From Marsupella aquatica (lineage: Eukaryota > Marchantiophyta): DNA of 64,000 bases. The stretch spans positions 8,184,001-8,248,000 of the forward strand of contig OZ316898.1 in the NCBI GenBank assembly GCA_973895155.1. Reading direction: 5' to 3'. A program made the translations under genes and the position numbers. Every line of letters starts with the position of its first letter. The first letter of the stretch is position 1. This document shows, piece by piece, positions 1 to 12,549 of this stretch. Under the pieces are notes generated by a model. The model did no database searches. It had not been told where the DNA came from and worked only from the letters and a program-made list of their open reading frames with translations.

Positions 1-2426
1 GTACCGTGACAGTTACTCGGTGGCCTCAATGCGATCAAGAATGCCAACTTCCCATCCGCAAGCACCTATGGCGTTGCCTCGGAAGTTCTTGTAGCAATAG
101 TCTGGCATTGATGAAGTTTGCCGAGATTGATTCCGTCGCTTAGATAGAGTCCAGCCTATAATCTCATATCAACTACTGAATCCTGTTTCAAAGACACATC
201 TCCAGTGGTTCATACGAACTGCTGGATACTCTTTGATGGCACGCCTAGCTTCCGTTCAAGAAACATCTCCGCAACACCTCATCTGTTCTTCCTAATCGAT
301 AGCGTAGATGTGATCATTTCATGCACAGCATCGCGATTTGAGGTGTTCCACAAGGGATGACGAATTGCTAACTAATAATCGCTGTAATTGGCAGATCTTG
401 ACTGTTCTTTTCACAGTTCAAATTACCATCATCGGTTTCTTGTACCTTCTATTCGACCGGAAACACCGTGAAGGCCCACATTATCCGGAGGGCAAGGACT
501 CCATGGTACCATTGCTCATGTCGACCAGCAGCACCAAGGACAACCAGTTCCTGACCAGGGTGTAGACGACATTCTTCTTACGGTTGATGATCGGTCCTGA
601 AAGGGAATCGGGGCGACGCTGATAGGAGATGTGGGTTTGTGTCCGTGCGCGGACTGCATTGGAGGATGCAGCCAATACATAGGAATAGTAGTTTCTATTA
701 TATAATCGAACTTGAGACGGTGATGGAACTGATGTAATCTGGAGGTGATCTTCTCTGCTGGAGGTTTCTTAGTATGCCATTTATAATTCTAAGTATGGCA
801 TTCCTTCAGCCACGACTTGAAGTCTAAGTACTCGGTGTATTGTCATTCGCGCACTCACAGCAATTATTGAAACACCATTTCTCGAACTTCTAGACTTCTA
901 TATGATTGATGCCAACTGATTGTACCCCCTCGCAAGTTTGCTTGCTCACAAGGTGGACGGACGTGTAGCCTATTACTGATGTGCAACACGCGTGTATCTG
1001 ACGCATCCCCACAGCCATAGGGTGCATATATGACATGATACATGTGTAAACTTACAGCCATGGAACCTAGATCTAACATTATGAATCATGTCCATTGAAT
1101 TGTCAGTCCAATATTCCGGTCTCGCTCAACCGGCTCCCAGACGTAATTGGAAAACCACTTGCCAAAAAGCACAATGCCTATGAGGAGAAATCAGTGAGGG
1201 GCCAACCTCTCTGCCATGATCCTACCATAGATTTAACCCATCTGCTGCAACTGTAGACAACATATGGACTAGGAGTTGTAACACGAATTCAAACGTTTTG
1301 TGAGAGTGAAATCAAAATGACAAAGGTGAAACAAGGCAAAACAGAGGGGTATGAAATTTGCTGCCCAATATTAAATGATAGTAATACAGGTTCAGCATGG
1401 CGACGAATTGTCAGCCACATCTCATGATCATGTCCTACACTGATTGAGAAGGACTATCTTTTGCTTTGGCTAACTAGCGTGCCTTCCTGATAGTGGTGTT
1501 CCATGCCCTTCTTCTTATAGCGATGAGGCAAACGGGTGGGGGACAGCTCCAACCCCTGCATCATGGTTGAAAATTCATGTTCATGCAACGCTCAGGTGGA
1601 ACAAAATTGGAACAGCAATAGCCACGCGTGAGAAGGGTTTCTCACCATTGGCCTAGTGAGGCACTCTGGAGGTGATGAACAACGCACCAACCCAAATTAA
1701 TCATTAGCATTCATCCGACCAATACACGGGGGACATGCACGTTGATTTGTCAGGATTTACTTCATTTCAGAAGCATTTAATTTAAAGTACAAGCAAGTGG
1801 GGCAGACAACACAACCATGCCAATAATTAGCCTGTGTGGTCTTCACTAACAAAGATGACTTTCAGATCTCAGAAGTGAAACGCCTCTAAATTTCCTCTCT
1901 CCCTTTGCCTAATTCACTTACTGATGTAGACAATCACGAGCCCCACAGCTGTTTCTAAATCTTCTCAAACTACTACAACGATGGCTGACTCTCATGTTCT
2001 GTAGCCTCCGGACTTGACTCTCTTGTCATGATGTTCATCGCCATCACTGTCCTTAAGGTTTTCAATTCCTTACTTTTGACCCAACTAGTCAGAAGTATTG
2101 AGCTGCTGTTTCCATGATCATCAATCGTCGAGCCTAGACACACATGAGCAGGACTGTTAGAACTGCAAAGGATTACTTTCCTTCCTCGACTGAAGACTCC
2201 AAACTAGGACAACGCTGCATGGTATAATGTAATGAAGACCACCCTGTACTACAGAAGATGGTGTAGAATACATCTCTAAAAGCTTAACAACAAAGAGATA
2301 AATTTGAAAATCCTACTGCAACAAAGGATCGGCGTGGGTTTAAATCTAAACCATTGGGGCTAGAGAGTATTTTTGCTGACGTCCGCACAATCAATGCTCG
2401 TCTGTGCAAGAATTTGATTTCGTTAC
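1..2426. other. Intergenic, no supported gene
   Basis: No gene is supported here. Short open frames on both strands lack family similarity I can recognise. Minus-strand frames between about 300 and 700 contain phrases vaguely like a retroelement integrase but are broken by stops, too weak to call. The one interpretable item is a phosphatase exon-like fragment at about 1643-1700 on the plus strand, listed separately. Confidence 0.5.
1643..1702 (+). pseudogene. Fragment resembling exon 2 of the phosphatase gene, inverted
   Basis: The plus strand reads IGLVRHSGGDEQRTNPN followed by a stop. This closely matches [17 protein letters not shown], encoded by exon 2 of the minus-strand phosphatase gene (3568-3682). 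About 40 bases align with only a few differences and one small indel. The other exons of the family were not found nearby in this orientation, so this looks like a broken partial duplicate rather than a second gene. Confidence 0.55.
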
Positions 2427-4248
2427 TCAGAGCCAAGCAGGGTGCTCCACTGGAATGCGCACGAGGTCTGTATCAAAAAGTTCAATAAACTGCAAGCCAA
2501 TTGACAAGGAAATTTCAGAAGGCCCTCGGTCATATTCTCATGGATCATTCTACTCACAGCATCACACAAGACACGAAAGTCACATCCAAAGACTCAGCAA
2601 ATGTATGTGCTTGGAAGGTTCACTGTCACATAGGATCTTAAGAGGCAACCATGAAAAGAACAACACTCAATGGTTTTAAGACGTTTTGAAATGCTACCAT
2701 CCATAAAGTGGGGCTAAACACCAACGTGAGATCATGATGGCGATCCAAGGCAGTGCAGCAACCCAAACAAAAGAAAAAAAATTCCCGGCACATGAGGAGT
2801 GGCACACAGTACATTAATGTTTCCCAAAGAGGTTCAATTCACAGGAACTGCGGTTCACAATTCAACAACCTAGGGTGACTGTAGGCAGCGGAAAGCTGAT
2901 CTCGCGGTCCGTAAAACAGAAGCACAACTGTAGCAGGATCATGAAAAAATGGTAGACTTGGACAATGCACAGAAATGAGAGCATCTTCCAGGGTTCCATG
3001 AAAGTCAATCATTGAACTTGCTCTGATACCTGTTCATTTAGAAGTCGAACTTTACTTCCCGCATACCTCCGATACTCTTCAAATATTGCAGTCAAATTCC
3101 ATCTTTGCAACTTTCTCAAACAGCCAATAACAGTACCTGCCTCCACAACGATGCACGCCAATTTCAGATTCATGGAGACATAACTGAGGAGAAATGAATG
3201 TGTTGAAACGCGAGATATCATAGCGAGCGAAGATGAAGATCTAACTGAATCAAACCATAAGTAGGTCTTTTGCTATTCACATACCTGTCCTATGCCTGCC
3301 CAAGTTGCACATAACATGCAGTGGATAATACTGAGGAGAGAGGATAACCTGCAAATGGAACACAGTATCAGTGCAGGATCATTTCTTTCTTATTGTGACC
3401 TTCAACGCTGCATCCTGAGCTTTGTGCATCATGGAACGAGGCAAAGTATTGAATTGGTGCCCGTATAAACGTCGGATACATCCTGTCCATGATTGTGAAT
3501 GGACAGTAAACACTTTCGGAACAACATCGTATTTATATAAACACCAGAAGTGGATGAAGAAAAAAACCTTCAAGGCTGATAGAACCTCGGCTTCCGACAT
3601 CGGACTCGCAGGGTTGCTGGTTTGTTCATCACCTCCAGAGGGCCTCACTAGGTCAATGCCTTGATCCATAAGGAAATTCAAGCTGCAGCACAAAGCCCAT
3701 TCAGACCTTCTCGTCGGGATGATCTCCGAAATTCAGAACATAAACGCATTTCACGGACCATAGTCGAACCAAACTTCATTCATTCGGATTCAAGTACACT
3801 TGGCACTCAATGCCTATGGATCCCTGGCAAAGATAAAGCAACAAACCTTGGATCGGTACTGTTCGATACACGGGCATATCCATCGGGACATTGTGTTGCC
3901 ATAGGATAGCAGGCTCAAGGGAAAGATTTCCAAATTTCTGCAGCCCCTTTCCAGTGCCTCAGATAGGAGACAAATGGAAAGGAAAAAAGTACATGCACTC
4001 GAATTCTAGAACATGAGGGACAAAAACATGGCCATCACGAATCTGAGGTGCCGTGAATGAAAGAAATGGAGGTAGGGAAAGGGAAGAAGAGCATACAAGG
4101 GCTGGGAAGGCTCGTCATGCGAGAGGTATATGACAGTCCTCAGGTTGAGACGCTCCAGAAACGGGAAGTTCAGCTGATGGCATTGCCCGGATCTGCTGAG
4201 GTCGTGCTCCACCATTCCATAATTGCAGGGGGGCACAAAATAGGACAT
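2427..4248 (-). CDS. Atypical dual-specificity phosphatase (PFA-DSP / Siw14-Oca family)
   Basis: Five exons: 4097-4248, 3568-3682, 3285-3348, 3030-3136 and 2427-2489, giving 166 residues. All junctions are GT-AG and in phase. The protein starts [21 protein letters not shown], the usual entry of this family, then has [16 protein letters not shown], the catalytic loop [10 protein letters not shown] (a CX5R signature), [18 protein letters not shown] and a tail [13 protein letters not shown] ending in AWL. Family members dephosphorylate phosphotyrosine substrates in vitro, and several cleave inositol pyrophosphates; cytosolic action is expected. The loop has NLG where Siw14-like members have KRG or KSG, which suggests the Oca-type branch (inference). 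The start is the first in-frame ATG. The open frame continues upstream to a stop near 4327 without another ATG, so a further 5' exon is possible. Confidence 0.83.
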
Positions 4249-4614
4249 CTCCCTCAGCCCTTCCTGCAAATCCTTAATCGTCACCCGCAGTATATTTGTG
4301 CCACTGTGCTTGCCACCACTAGTTCAGCAGCTCGCCCAGTCCCGCCCGCAAACTAATACGCCAACCTTAGAATCGTCATAGCGGGACTGAGCTGGGGTCC
4401 GTCTGCTGCAGCACTGCCACGAAATTTCCACTCTCTTCGACGAGAAATCGAACAATCGATTGTGGGTTGCTTCGTTCGGTTCCCTCCCGACCGAATTCGA
4501 GTCTCACCGCACCCATTAATGCCCTGGAGTGTGTACAGTTTTGTCCCTCAAGGGAGCTTTCAACATGACGACCCTCTTTCCTTTCCTTTCCATTCCTTTC
4601 CTTTTGTTTGGAGG

Positions 4615-4746
4615 CAAACAAAAGGTTGTGTCTATCTTTTCCGGCCGTCCGTGCAGGAGCCCTAATAATAACAAAGTATCCAAACAAAAGGTCGTGTCTA
4701 TCTTTTCCGGCCGTCAGGGCAGGAGCCCTAATAATCACAAAGTATT
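4615..4746. repeat. Two-copy 66-bp tandem repeat
   Basis: Two adjacent near-identical 66-base units begin at 4615 and 4681, both opening CAAACAAAAGGT and carrying TCTATCTTTTCCGGCCGTC. They lie a few hundred bases upstream of the minus-strand phosphatase gene, in what would be its promoter or 5' leader. The frame through them encodes a duplicated peptide in one open frame, which is most simply an accident of 66 being divisible by three. Confidence 0.85.
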
Positions 4747-6964
4747 CAATATTCCTACACTAATTATACTTAGAGCCAACTCGCATATGAGTAGCCCTTA
4801 ACCTTACTCTCATGCTAGCATATCTTCTACAACTATATTAAAGGATCCCGTTTTTTTTCTTTTTCGTCCTAGTACAAAAAAACTCTCAAAAAACTCTTGG
4901 GCAGGAAAGATACACATTCATTGGATTCGATTAGCTGTTTCCCCTAACCATTGATGGAAAATATGTGCCTTCCCGCTGCCCCATAAATGCCCCAGCCCAA
5001 CTCCCTATAGGCCAGCCCTCCTTGCACAGTGCAACGCACTGGCATAGGGCTCATAAGTGATAAATCAGGTGCACCAGGACGCACGGCAAAATTTTTGGGG
5101 TTCAATTGCTCTGAACTTTTGGGCACTTGAGGGACCCACCTAAAACACTTTTAAAGTAAAGTGTGCCAAGGAAGGAGGGACACGACCAGCCTTTGGCACT
5201 TGACACAGCATACTTTTTCCCAATCATTTGGCAAGCGCTGAGGGCCGCAATGCTGAGGGCTGCGACATGCAAGTTAGCTTTTAGGGTGTTCACCATAATT
5301 AGTGCTGCGACATGCAAAGTGGCTTTTGGGGTGTACACCATAATAAGTGTTAGCCACACTAATTTAAGAGAGTGATTATGCTGGGCTCTCCTCATCAATT
5401 TAATGTTACAATAATTTTGTTATAACACTACTTCCTAGCACATGAGGTGTCACTTTGGACTATTTTGGGCTCTGCTCATGAGTTGATGTTACTCAAATTA
5501 ATTTTGTTATAATACTATTTTTTTGCTGGGTGAAGTTGTGTTACTTTGGACTCAAGAGCATAAATCAAGTTGCCTCCCATTTCATAGCTTGACTATCATA
5601 GTAACCTGAGATTGTGTGCAATTGGTTTGCTGACACATTGATTTAGTGATTGGCTGGTGCTAACCCCCTCCAATTGCACCTTCACCCTGGACCAGCTTCC
5701 CCCATCCGACACTTTCTGAAATCCAGGGCTATGAGCAAAAACTATTGAGTTTTTGTCCCCTCATTTCCTTCACTTAACAGTTTGAGGGGATTAGTTGGAT
5801 AAATTATGAGCCACCATGTGTCACCAGCTCAATAATATGTCATTACAGGGTTACTAGTCTACTGTGGTTAAGCTATTCCACTCACAAAATGGGGGGCAAC
5901 CTGACGAGTGATGCATATAAGACGGTTAAAGGACACATCGCCTGCAGTACATTCCCAGGGAGAATGAAGATGTATCAATGAAAAGGTCCAAGATCCTAAA
6001 GACCAGAAAGTCGCAATGACGACGTAGGGATCTCATACCTTTGCGCCTTTTGTGCCTCAACAAATAAAAGTGGTTCAGCAGAGTTGTGAGTAATTAGACA
6101 GAACATCACATCTCGCTTCCCTTGGGCTGCTAGACCTACAGATGACTTCACTTGCAAGTAGTAGCAGGCATTATAATTGAGGACGGTTGGCAGTTTTAAA
6201 TTAGAAACTTCTAAAACCAATATCCAGAATGCAATGGTCAAATTCCCACCACTTCTATCTGTTCATCCATGTCATTGAATATTTTGATCCCTAACGCACC
6301 CAAAACGCAATCGGATGCCTGCGTTAAAATAATCGAGAGTTCGCCCACCACAAGAGCTTAGGACATGAAAGAATGCAAAAGACGACTAACTTATCAAGCA
6401 CTCCATCGTTCAACACTTTATCGGCACCCAAAGCCTCAATCGGATCCCTGCGGACATAAATTTAGGATTTCACCAACGACAAGGAAGTGGCTTAACGATA
6501 CGCCTTGGAAATGAAAGAATGTCTACCGACGATTAATTTATCAACCACTTAAACATCAAGGAGTGAACGGAACTGATCTAATGCTGACTTTTGTTACAGA
6601 AAATAGCTTCCTTCATGCACATCACGAGCAAGAAACAATGGATAAGGTTCTTGCCACAGCGAAACAATCAAGCTGGCCAAATGAGGCAAATTTCTGTACA
6701 GTAATAGGAGATGAATGATGAAAGCTTGGCGCTTGTTCACCAGGCTCCTCCCTCCAAGTTGTTTGGAACTAGATGACTTCATTTTCATTCTTGAACCTAA
6801 CTATCAACAGGTAACCCGAAATGATTCGACTTATGGTACATCAAAAATCGAGGCAATCATTGCCCAACAACTCCTCGTAATAATGCCTGTCTGCTGCTCA
6901 CTGACTGACCACCCACCAAGTTGGCCCAAAATAGTGAATCAATAAATGAACCATATACACCCGT
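4747..6964. other. Intergenic spacer with small tandem duplications
   Basis: No gene is seen. Two local duplications are visible. A unit of about 48 bases containing GCTGCGACATGCAA occurs twice around 5260-5350. A unit of about 87 bases containing ATTTTGTTATAA and ACTTTGGACT occurs twice around 5375-5555. The right end probably contains the 3' untranslated region of the ARID-HMG gene. Confidence 0.5.
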
Positions 6965-9900
6965 TCATTGGGTTGGCACCACTGAAGGAGCTGGGTTCTG
7001 ACCGCTGCCCAATTGTTCTGATACGGATGGCACATTTGTGGCACTAGTAAGCCCAGCCTTAGGAGCGCTGGCTTCTTCAGGAGAAGCGGTGACTTCTTCA
7101 GTCTTCCCTTGGCCATTGGCATTGACGTTGGCAGGGTTCTCGTAGTATCCACTCTTCACCTTCTCCCTATAGTCTAGAAACTCTCTCTTGAACCTCTCTT
7201 TGTCTTCCTCGCCTCGCTGTTGATAGGGCTGCAAGCTCAAACAAAAACACCGTTTTTAGAACCAAACCCAACACCTAAATTCGTCATAGAACTGAGATAG
7301 CAGTGACATCCAGAAACAATGAAGACGTCTCAGTCGTGAGGATTGCCGGAGCGGTATAGCCTTTGATAGCAACATATCTGTGAAAATTCGGAGCTACTTC
7401 TTTTCCCAACCCATTTTCTAATTTCTAGAGGATGCGGAACGGATTTACTGGTTGACAAAACAAGTCGTGGAAATCTCAAGAATGACGACGCCTAAGTGAG
7501 ATCAGTCTAGATGGACGGACCACAACCCTCCTCAAGTCCTCCGCTTCTAAAAACATAAATCATTTCAAAACGGATTGAAGAACTACTTAGTCGAAGATGA
7601 TTCCTAATCTGAAAGTTCACCGCGAACCTCCTATCTCCAGAAGAAAACGCAGAGGAGCTACTTTTCCTCAACCGCATGACTAAAATGTAATGCTTCGTCC
7701 TTGGCAATGGTGATACAAAAAAATGATAATAAATTGTGGAGATCAGCTGTCTCTGTGAAAGAATAGTTACCAGCTTCCACTCTTTAATCCTCTGCTATTT
7801 GTGGCTAGGAAATACCATCGGGACTCACCAGTTTTTCCTCCTCAGTAAGCCCATTCCAAGCCTCGCCTATCATTCGACTGATTTCTCTGTCCTTGTCAGG
7901 ATGGAGTGCTTTCAAACGCTGCCGCTGTTCTGCGAAAAAGAAATTGTACCCTGTTCGGTTTGGTCTTGGAGCATTCGGATCCTTTTTGGGCATCTCTTCC
8001 TTCTTCCGTCTCTTGCGACGGGTCTGTATCTCTCCGCCAGCTCTACCAACCTCAGCACTCATTGAATTCAGAAGACCAGGTAAAGAAGCGTATTGGGTTC
8101 TATTGCCTTGAGGAACATGGTACAATACACCCTTCAGCTTCTCTCCTCCAACAACCATTGTGACCAGGTACCCAAATTCAAGTTTCCCTTCAATTGCACC
8201 AACGACAGTGGATCCGATTGCTCCTGCTGGGTCCACTGCAACAGCAGGTAACAACAACCAACACGCAATCAATCTGCAGATATTTGATCCCATAGCGGAC
8301 CTACCAAAAGGATCTTTTTAAAGACATGCTAACATGAGAAATTACGATTCAGAAATATACAGTGGAAAAGAAAAATGAAATACAAACTTAAGACCGGAAA
8401 GATCCAGTACTTCATCTGGAATTCACACAAATGAGAAGCGAAAATTTGCTGGATTTTATCAGAAGGGGCTGCTGAGCTTACTTGCGGGAAACTGTGGTTG
8501 CTGTATCCTTCGCTTCCTCACCCGCTTCCTCACAGGTGGATCGACACCTTCTGAAACAGCTGAATCACCAGGTTGCACAGATGGGCTGGACCCAGATAAA
8601 GCTGCTGCATCGTAGTTTATTCTTATTTGATCAGGTTTGCTAACGTTTAAATGCTGATTCCCTTTAAGGTTACAGCCTAACATATTAAGTTACGCCGCAC
8701 TTTAGTCTTCTTAGGGGAGAGCAGCACAAGTGACTAAAAAAACTAATTGACCTTCAAAATTCTTTCGTGAATACTTTCAAGGACCAAAAAATTCAATGAT
8801 AAAGGCAATGGCTTAATTACCTGGAGGAGTGAGAACCGAGCCAGTCGCTCCGTTCCTGTACACTTGCTCGTAATGAAATAACAACGTGATGTAATACTTG
8901 CGGAGAACATAAGAAGCGCTTGTCGTTGTACGAGGTAAGTCAAAGACCAGAGTGATTTCTTTCCATTTCCTGTCCCTTATCACCTGAACAAAAGAACCAA
9001 ATCAAAAGACATTAGAGATGGACGACGAATAATCTCCTACATCAAAAGTCAATGAACGCACTCAACAAAAAAGCCAGCTGATATCTAACTGAGCGAATCA
9101 TGTGGCACCTGGACAACGGACTAAATTTGATTGAATGAAAGTCATAGAACAGGGCAAAGAAGGAGAAAACTAACCGCCTGCAATCCACCGCGGGAAGACA
9201 CTTCCCGATAAAGTAGGTGCACGTCAAGATCCTTCCCACCCATCTTAGGAATCCTGCGACGACCGTTCATTGTCAACTTGAAGCCATCGACAAACATAGG
9301 TACCTGCTCCTATACCTATGCAGGTGCCTCGGGGCACAGATTGTCTTTCTAAAGGGATTTCTAACCCAACGCATTAGCTATGGATGCGCACTCGTCTAGT
9401 GACGCAAAAACACAGGAAAAAATCACTACAGGGTTTACATCCATCCTCGAACGGCTAGCAAAATTTGATGCGACGTTTGACGTGAACGAAGCGCTGTAAT
9501 GGTAGAGCGTCCTCCTTGCAGAACTTATGACAGACAGCAGGCAGGAGCTTCGCCCAAACGACCTCCTCGCGGCTACGCTGTTGGGGGAACAAAGGCGACA
9601 ACCCTTCCGACACGAGTACTGACCTCCGTAATTACCAGACACTGACCTACCTTATATTTGAAGGTAGCTGCGAAGGGGCATTACTAGTGCTTTAAAACTC
9701 CGACATGGGTACCTACTAAGACTATTACGGTCGGTATGGTAGCTACAAGAGGATCAGCCGGCCCATAAAATTGGTCTGGCTTCACCTCTTCAGTCATATG
9801 TCAACGTGAAGAACCTCTGTTCCGTTGCGTCAAGAAGAAAGGTCACAGACCGGAGATCAAGAAACAGTTCTTTCGAGCACGAACACATGACATGTGAAAG

Positions 9901-10375
9901 GAACGAAACCCACGACAGCTCGTCCTAACAGAAACAGAACTACATTGCGTGCAGTAAGAATCCAAATGGCTGGACAACAGAACAATGCAGGTGGGCAAGC
10001 ATTTCCATGCTCGCTTTCACAGAGGCATAAGCGTTCATGGGAGCAAGAAAGTTGTACTCACGTCGGTCTGGTTTTCAAGGCTGTATGAAAGCTGTAAAAT
10101 GTCTCCATGAAGAGCGTCTCGTCGGCAAGAACAGCCTCATGAGTGGCCAGCGGCTTCGGATAAGCACCGTGGGGAGTCGTTTGCCTTGGAGACAGAGTCA
10201 TTGTAGTAGTAGGCGATGCGACGGACGAGGAGGGTGCAGCAGCGACAGCAGGAAGAGCAGGAGCTGGTGTGGCTGGAGCTCGATCTGCAGAGTCATGCTT
10301 TGGTTCTTCCTTGACACCATCCGGTGGCACGGCTTGCTGCACCGTAGCAGCGACTGGTTCTTCCTTTGCTGCCAT
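6965..10375 (-). CDS. ARID-HMG box chromatin protein (HMGB9/10/11/15-like)
   Basis: Six exons: 10062-10375, 9175-9253, 8821-8983, 8482-8676, 7829-8235 and 6965-7228, giving 473 residues. The ARID spans about residues 82-180, with FYSFHTALKTRP joined by splicing to TIPKMGGKDLDVHLLY, then SSRGGLQ and ASYVLRKYYITLLFHYEQVY. A middle segment (about 255-290) matches the conserved GKLEFGYLVT region of these proteins. The HMG box is at about 333-410: KKDPNAPRPNRTGYNFFF, then EISRMIGEAWNGLTEEEK, then RFKREFLDYREKVK, with an intron inside. A basic stretch QTRRKRRKKEE precedes it. Plant ARID-HMG proteins are nuclear and bind AT-rich DNA. The start ATG at 10375 opens an Ala/Pro-rich acidic N-terminus. 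The 5' end of exon 4 could instead be 13 bases further in, since both acceptors keep frame. Confidence 0.9.
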
Positions 10376-10990
10376 GGAAAAACACTCTTCTCGAGCAGCA
10401 GCAGCTACAACCTTTTTCGCGCCTCAGCAATACAGTGCGACATGCAAAAACGGCCCTCCTCCTCACTCAGGTCCAATTCCACTCCTGCTACTACAGCAGA
10501 GTGCACCACTCCGCGTTCTCTCCTCCAAACAAAATTATTAAAAAAAAAACACTCCTCTCCTTTCCTCAACACCAAGAACCCGAGAGACGAGCGCGAAATC
10601 AATCACCTCACTCAACCAGTCACTAGTCACCCCACCCTTCTTTTCTGCGCCTCTAGCTTCGAGAAAAGCTCCGCAAGAAAATACAAACTCAAATTATCGT
10701 CACTCCGAGCTCCTTTCACTAAAGAACAAGACCCTTCCAGAGCCCCAAAAAACGGTCACTGGAATCACAGCGCCTCCGCCTCCGCCTCCTCTCCCCTAAC
10801 ACTCAATCAATTCGACGCCCGACCACAAAACGAGCGACGGCGAAAGCACAAAGGCCGAAATTAAGCCACAGCGCAAATCAAACTCGACGGGGTCGGCACC
10901 CTACCGCTGCTCCTCTCCTTCGCTCACGGCTCTCTGCTCTCTGCTCCAAATGGACCCAATGGACCCAATGGACCCAATCAAAAGGCCTCG
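10376..10990 (-). promoter_or_regulatory. Probable 5' leader and promoter of the ARID-HMG gene
   Basis: The region immediately upstream of the ARID-HMG start codon is rich in pyrimidine tracts on the plus strand (purine tracts in the gene's sense) and lacks a supported gene. A 9-base unit AATGGACCC is repeated three times around 10947-10976. No TATA box could be assigned with confidence. A 275-codon plus-strand frame here is an antisense artefact. Confidence 0.4.
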
Positions 10991-11225
10991 CTCAACGCCT
11001 CAATCAGAAGGGTTGTTGGGCTTTGCAAATTTATTAATATTAATGCTTTCCAGCACCACTAGTCCACTACGCTAGTACAGTGCAAGTGCGCGTCGCCCGC
11101 CTCCAAAGCCAGGGCCTCCTTCTTGATCCACCACGGGATTTCTTACTTCCTACCTTGCAAAGCGTGAATGAGGGAGGAGGGAGAGCCCTCCACAGCACAA
11201 AAATGGTGGAGGTCGGGAAATCATA

Positions 11226-11560
11226 GGGTTTGTTTGCTTGGGAGGGTGTCATTAAAAATGGTGGAGGTTGGAAAATGGTAGGGTTTGTTTGCTTGGGAGG
11301 CAGTCAGAAAAAATGGTGCAGGTTTGTTTGCTTGGGAGGTGGCCGCCAAAAATGGTGGAGGTTGGAAAATGGTACGGTTTGTTTGCTTGGGAGGTGGTCA
11401 TTAAAAATGGTGGATGTTGGAAAATGGTAGAGTTTGTTTGGTTGGGAGGAGGTCATCAAAATTTATGTTGAAGGTTGGAAAATGGTAGGTTTTGTTTGCT
11501 TGGGAGTCTTCATAAAAATGGTGGATGATGGAATATGGTAGCGTTTGTTTGCTTTGGGAA
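11226..11560. repeat. Minisatellite, about 55-bp unit, six to seven copies
   Basis: Successive units open with GTTTGTTTGCTTGGGAGG and close with GGTTGGAAAATGGTA. Units are about 53-58 bases, with one shortened copy near 11281-11320. Copies diverge by point changes and small indels. Weaker relatives of the unit appear again near 11985-12030. Confidence 0.9.
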
Positions 11561-11599
11561 GCGGGTATCCCAATCCTTGTCTCAATTGTCTGGATTTAT

Positions 11600-12265
11600 T
11601 TCTGACCCTTAGATCTCCCTAGATTTAAGGAGAGCTGTTAGATTGTGGCTAATGGACCTTGTGGCCAATGTTAGAAGCAGGTGGTAAGAATGTTTCATAA
11701 TATAGAGTTTCTAGATTTAGTCCTAACCAATAGATCTCCTTCTCTTTAAAGAGATTCGTTAGATTGTGGCTACTGGACCTTGTGACTTGGTGGGAAACCC
11801 TGGGAAACTGGCCCAAATTTTTCCCTAAAATGGCCACAGATTCTGACTTATGCTGAATTTCTCTGCCAGATTTTGGCCACTAGGAAAATTCTGGTCATGT
11901 GGTCCAACCTTCTCTTCCTCTCTTCCAACAAGAGTGCCTACCTTGCAAAGTGTGAGAGCGAGCCCTCCCACAAAAACGTTGGTAGAGGTTGTTTGCTTGG
12001 AGAAAATGATAGGTTTGCTTGCTTGGCCTACTGGTCAACATGAGTTGTTAAATTGTCCCTCGTGCTCTGTGTGAAGACAAATGCTGAGAATATTTGTTTA
12101 TTTTGTATATTTGTTTCTGACCATTCTATCTCCCTGGATTTAAAGGGAGCTGTCAGATTGTCACTAATGGACCTTGTGGCATAGTGGGAACCTGCCAATG
12201 AGACCCAAAATTTGTGGCAAAAAGTTCTGATGAGGGTGCAATTTCTCTGGCAGAATTGCCGGAAG
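11600..12265. repeat. Three dispersed copies of a longer repeat
   Basis: Three related blocks begin near 11604, 11722 and 12117. Each has a stretch like ATCTCCCTGGATTTAAAGG, then AGATTGT and TGGACCTTGTGGC. The second and third continue with a similar segment ending in AATTTCTCTG and a GCCAGA- or GGCAGA-like motif. They flank and follow the 55-bp minisatellite, so the whole 11.2-12.3 kb interval looks like an expanded and decayed repeat field. Confidence 0.65.
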
Positions 12266-12549
12266 AAAACAAATTAGGGTTGTCATTGCTTACCAGTATT
12301 ATTTTTTTGAATGCAAATTAGTGTGTGGATCTAGTCCTCCCATCTCCCTTTAGCGGTTCTTGAATTCAATAAGGGAGATGGGTCCTTGGAAATATCTTAA
12401 ATGCTATATCAAAAACGTGAGCCCTATTGTGTGAATCACATGTCTCTCTTTGATCATGTGAACAGAGCATGTGGGATCATGAGGCTACCTGGAAGATGAA
12501 ACCCATTTGGACCCGGTTTGGCCTTAACCGGCATATTGGGGGTCTCAAC

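Noticed and set aside
300-700. Possible degenerate gypsy-type integrase on the minus strand
   Set aside because: Only a few residues resemble the family, with stops and frame changes; below the level I can support.
4376-4738. 120-codon minus-strand frame with a duplicated IIRAPA-TAGKDRH peptide
   Set aside because: Explained by the 66-bp tandem repeat; no similarity to a protein family.
10037-10864. 275-codon plus-strand open frame
   Set aside because: It is antisense to exon 1 and the 5' leader of the ARID-HMG gene, has low-complexity Ser/Arg/Lys composition and no family similarity.
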